Shown here: positions 61,874 to 64,000 of the stretch, in pieces
Layout: each line of letters starts with the position of its first letter
Position numbering within the stretch: the stretch's first letter is position 1
Origin: Verrucomicrobiota bacterium
GTDB lineage: Bacteria > Verrucomicrobiota > Kiritimatiellia > CAIVKH01
DNA length: 64,000 nucleotides
Direction: 5' to 3'
NCBI GenBank assembly: GCA_024233345.1
Contig: JACKPT010000002.1
Coordinates: 186,001 to 250,000 of the forward strand
Translations under genes and position numbers: made by a program
Notes under the pieces: generated by a model
The model's database searches: none
The model's input: the letters and a program-made list of their open reading frames with translations, nothing else
Told to the model about the DNA's origin: nothing

Positions 61874-62408
61874 TTTCATCGATCTCTATTCGTTTCAATA
61901 TCTCTTCAAGAGTTCTCGCATACGCATGGTCTTCCGGAGGAGTGGGCACCACAAGAATTGTCACGAATTTGCGCTCACCAAGGTCCATCAGAATGAAGGA
62001 CATCCGCTTTATGTGGTCATTCCGCTCCTCACTTTGCAGGTCCATGCGGAGGCTGGGAAGGCCCGTGTGGTGGGTGAACTGCTTCGAGCGCAATATCCGT
62101 ATCTGGTCATTGGTGCGCGCGAAATCCTGAATGCCAGTTAAGTAGGTATCCAGATCGGAGAAGTCTTGCTCACCGGCGTCGATGTGGATCTCGAAATGAA
62201 AGTTATTGGTAGCTGTAGGCGCATTGATCTCGATTTCACCCATTGCATGCATAGGGTGCACTCGCCTCCATGTTTCGGGATATGACACGATCACCTTCGG
62301 GGAGCGGGTCGCCGCGTTTGTCCACGCGATTGTAGTGTCATCTACAGCCACGACGACCGTTGCCCCTGCTACCCCGAGAAGGCTCAATAGCGCAATGAGT
62401 TTCATCAT
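61809..62408 (-). CDS. Cassette-encoded secreted protein of unknown function
   Basis: 199 residues from ATG 62408 (a second ATG follows at once). Signal peptide (KLIALLSLLGVAGATVVVA, about 3-21). The mature domain has alternating strands and helices (KVIVSYPETWRRVHP; NNFHFEIHIDAGEQDFSDLDTYL; RKFVTILVVPTPPEDHAYARTLEEILKRIEI), like the DcrB/PsbP-like secreted fold. The stop is within attC6, and the last ~20 residues are attC-derived. The start is 9 bases after the attC7 core. Confidence 0.65.
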   Translation of the reverse strand: MMKLIALLSLLGVAGATVVVAVDDTTIAWTNAATRSPKVIVSYPETWRRVHPMHAMGEIEINAPTATNNFHFEIHIDAGEQDFSDLDTYLTGIQDFARTNDQIRILRSKQFTHHTGLPSLRMDLQSEERNDHIKRMSFILMDLGERKFVTILVVPTPPEDHAYARTLEEILKRIEIDEMRTRGSTRTGDPLRGPPPGQP

Positions 62409-62410
62409 GT

Positions 62411-62481
62411 TGCGAACGTTACGGTTGACCGGACGGCGAACCCGCTTCGGGTGAGCCGTACGGTCCAACCGCTTGTTCGCC
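62411..62481 (-). repeat. attC7, integron recombination site
   Basis: Minus strand: left box GGCGAAC, right core GTTCGCA. Central arms nearly identical to attC2. The left box agrees with the cassette opening GTTCGGC (at attC8) in six of seven bases. Confidence 0.85.
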
Positions 62482-62539
62482 ACGCTGTTTCTCAACACTG
62501 TTATCATCAGCAGCACGCTATGAATCGTTTGCGAGATAA

Positions 62540-62902
62540 CTACTCCTTTTGAACGATTACCCTTCCTTTCCATACGTGGCGTGAATTATGGTCTTCGCCG
62601 CTTCTAACTTCGAGCAGAGCAATGCCTCCCATGTCACGAGCTTGGTCCTTGAGTAATTGAACGGGATCGTAGCCGAAATCTCGCTCTGCGCGCATTGGCG
62701 CCGCCTGCACTTCGCCGATCACTGTGAAGGCAAATGGAACATCTTCGCGCGAATCAAAGATCGCAATAAATTGATCTTTAGGGGTTGGCGCTCTTGAAAC
62801 GTTGTCATATCTGATCATCTCCTTGCCCAGGCGCGGCGCTACACACCCAGTAACAAAGAAAAACATACCCAAAAGAACAATTATGCTCAGTAGCGTTCTC
62901 AT
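62540..62902 (-). CDS. Cassette-encoded lipoprotein of unknown function
   Basis: 120 residues from ATG 62902, with AAGGAG 6 bases upstream. Signal peptide and lipobox VTGC (Cys19). The mature domain has the pattern FDSREDVPFAFTVIGEVQA and LKDQARDMGGIALLEVRSG, common in small outer-membrane-type lipoproteins. Second gene in a two-gene cassette, 68 bases after the HEPN-like gene; the 3' end is 58 bases before attC7. Confidence 0.7.
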   Translation of the reverse strand: MRTLLSIIVLLGMFFFVTGCVAPRLGKEMIRYDNVSRAPTPKDQFIAIFDSREDVPFAFTVIGEVQAAPMRAERDFGYDPVQLLKDQARDMGGIALLEVRSGEDHNSRHVWKGRVIVQKE

Positions 62903-62970
62903 TCGTACTCCTTTAAGATCGATGTTTATGCGCAGGGTCGCGTAGTAGGCTCTGTAGATGGTTGCTTGTT

Positions 62971-63558
62971 TCATTTCTGCTTCAGCCAGATAGCGAAGTG
63001 TTTCGACCTCGACGGGGAGGCCATCCACCTTGTGAGTATCTGAATCGTTGTTGGTAGACTTGTTGCTGTCAGTTTCACGGATTCGATCCATTCGCTTATG
63101 GGGTGAATAAGGCCGAAATCGCCCTCGGCAACTTCGCCGTAGCCGAGTCGTCGCGAGGCATACGACTCCCTCGTCTTTTCCAATTCTGGTGCGGCAATCA
63201 TGCTACTGATAAACGTTGCCGATCTACTGTTGGCGTTCCCAAATGTCATCGCCATCACAATCGGATCGAATGGATCACCGCCGAGTTTCTCAACGGCGAG
63301 CGTGGCGAGTTCCTTGATCCCGTGGCCGGATCGATTCACTCGGGCGCGAGCTTCCTGCATGGAGAAGATGCCGGATTCGATTCCGGCGGTCTTGATGGAT
63401 ATCTCAAGAGACTGGAAGAGATTGCTGACAAAGATCGGAACCACGCCCGGATTTCCAGTGAGGAAAGTGCCATTATCTCCGAATACCCGCTCCGCCGCTA
63501 CTGCGTACGCCTCAGCCGCCTCTAACCCCGTATACATGTGTGCTTTTTGTCCGTTCAT
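62971..63558 (-). CDS. Cassette-encoded HEPN-like protein
   Basis: 195 residues from ATG 63558, preceded by AGAGGAAG. The N-terminal part is an all-helical stretch with the pattern of HEPN domains: GLEAAEAYAVAAERVFGDN, then SNLFQSLEISIKTAGI, then RVNRSGHGIKELATLAVEKL. It has an Arg73-x5-His79 pair, which fits the R-x(4-6)-H site of HEPN ribonucleases. HEPN proteins act in toxin-antitoxin and phage-defence systems, often paired with a nucleotidyltransferase, but no such partner is visible; the next gene encodes a lipoprotein. Assignment by pattern only. Confidence 0.55.
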   Translation of the reverse strand: MNGQKAHMYTGLEAAEAYAVAAERVFGDNGTFLTGNPGVVPIFVSNLFQSLEISIKTAGIESGIFSMQEARARVNRSGHGIKELATLAVEKLGGDPFDPIVMAMTFGNANSRSATFISSMIAAPELEKTRESYASRRLGYGEVAEGDFGLIHPISEWIESVKLTATSLPTTIQILTRWMASPSRSKHFAIWLKQK

Positions 63559-63568
63559 ACTTCCTCTT

Positions 63569-63628
63569 GCCGAACGCCGCAAATCAGCGGCGCGGTATTC
63601 CGCGTACGCTGGATTTGTCTTGTTGGCA
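63569..63628 (-). repeat. attC8, integron recombination site
   Basis: Minus strand: left box TGCCAAC followed by AA, right core GTTCGGC. Shortest site (60 bp). The cassette of its left box begins to the right of the window, so the complementarity cannot be checked. Confidence 0.8.
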
Positions 63629-63631
63629 ATT

Positions 63632-64000
63632 CTATTTCATCCATTTGGCCCTGTAGAAGCATCTTGGGAGGGTATTACTGTGGGAGATAGTCATGACGCC
63701 CTGTGTAGTTATGACAGAGGAGTACAGATTGCTCCACGATCCGTGGAGCGAAACCGCATACTCCACGTCGCATGTAGCAGACGGAGGGGCGTAGAAATCT
63801 GCTTGAGAGACCGTTCCGTTCATTCGAATTGAGGTGCAAATTAGGATGGCTTCTGCCGTTCCAATATCAACACTTCCTCCGAATGTTCTTGGATTGCCAT
63901 ATAAATCGCTTGTGTTCGCAAGCCAAGATTGATTTGTCCCCGCATCAATGCAAGGTGAAGATGCTGAAAGTTGAATTTGGCCACCACGAACAACGGCCAA
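63632..64000 (-). CDS. C-terminal part of a parallel beta-helix (choice-of-anchor Q type) protein
   Basis: 122 residues visible; the start is beyond the right edge. SPCIDAGTNQSW, DLYGNPRTFGGSVDIGTAEA is the closing motif of the secreted right-handed beta-helix proteins with Ser-Pro-Cys-Ile-Asp-Ala-Gly, common in PVC bacteria. After it comes a beta-rich tail (YAVSLHGSWSNLYSSVITTQG). The stop lies 3 bases before attC8, so the gene seems to belong to a cassette, which would be unusually large. Confidence 0.7.
   Translation of the reverse strand: MAVVRGGQIQLSASSPCIDAGTNQSWLANTSDLYGNPRTFGGSVDIGTAEAILICTSIRMNGTVSQADFYAPPSATCDVEYAVSLHGSWSNLYSSVITTQGVMTISHSNTLPRCFYRAKWMK

Larger units (their letters stand above)
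58838..64000 (-). mobile_element. Integron gene-cassette array (no integrase in window)
   Basis: A series of short leftward genes alternating with eight attC-type palindromes (59094-63628). Each gene opens a few to about 40 bases after one attC and ends just before, in, or somewhat short of the next. The cassette order on the minus strand runs from the right edge to the RAYT element; the insertion end (attI/intI) should be beyond 64000. The cassette boundaries (last G of the core) fall near 59100, 59568, 60170, 60660, 61267, 61807, 62417 and 63575. Confidence 0.85.

Noticed and set aside
58838..63628. CRISPR array as explanation of the regularly spaced palindromes
   Set aside because: The units are 260-1160 bp apart, the repeats differ in their centres, and genes lie between them.

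Overview
This window reads as chromosome of a GC-rich (roughly 60%) Gram-negative bacterium of the PVC group, most likely Verrucomicrobiota or Kiritimatiellota. The main evidence is a complete, colinear locus of the Akkermansia Amuc_1102-1101-1100-1099-1098 type at 2434-9667, a type IV pilus/secretin system characteristic of that group. An outer membrane is implied by the secretin, the Mla lipid-transport genes, several lipoproteins and an O-antigen ligase-like protein. The assignment is an inference; no rRNA is present.

Layout. 1-206: start of a leftward gspG pseudopilin. 335-2377: DinG-type helicase. 2434-9667: pilus/secretin operon behind a strong sigma-70-like promoter. 10008-12071: STT3-like GT-C membrane protein, then the housekeeping genes coaE and rho, a von Willebrand A membrane protein, and tig-clpP-clpX with its own promoter. 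19297-32663: a cell-surface block with a 5'-nucleotidase, an O-antigen ligase-like protein, TPR proteins, two SGNH hydrolases (one fused to TPRs) and three TMTC-like GT-C/TPR membrane proteins. 32706-37449: UspA and the leftward trkA-trkH-trkH potassium-uptake operon. 37539-42223: smc followed by an M29-type aminopeptidase. 42587-47419: mlaE, a degenerate ABC ATPase, mlaD, a TPR lipoprotein, an SH3 protein and an M48 lipoprotein protease, tightly packed. 47435-51886: CHASE2-adenylate cyclase, MBL-fold hydrolase and dbpA. 52080-55529: an 1149-residue protein that I tentatively assign to pyrophosphate-type PEP carboxykinase. 55603-57193: tRNA-Thr(CGT), an HTH-EIIA fusion and leftward surE.

The last 6.5 kb changes character. 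A RAYT-type transposase (57692-58597), flanked by 13-bp inverted repeats, abuts a leftward array of short orphan genes. These genes are separated by eight palindromic elements of 60-76 bp, each bounded by AAC/GTT core boxes. The bases that open a cassette are complementary to the box that closes the same cassette, perfectly in five of the seven complete cassettes and with one mismatch in the other two. That is the structure of integron attC sites, so 58838-64000 is an integron cassette array. No integrase is visible; the attI/intI end would lie to the right of the window, unless this is an integrase-less attC cluster. Cargo is mostly small secreted, lipoprotein or membrane proteins plus one HEPN-like protein. 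The oldest (leftmost) cassette appears to be cut by the RAYT element.

The cassette array is the most notable system here. Next are the three-gene TMTC/SGNH/O-antigen-ligase surface block, the ATPase lacking its catalytic motifs inside the Mla operon, and the probable PPi-PEPCK with a structured leader.
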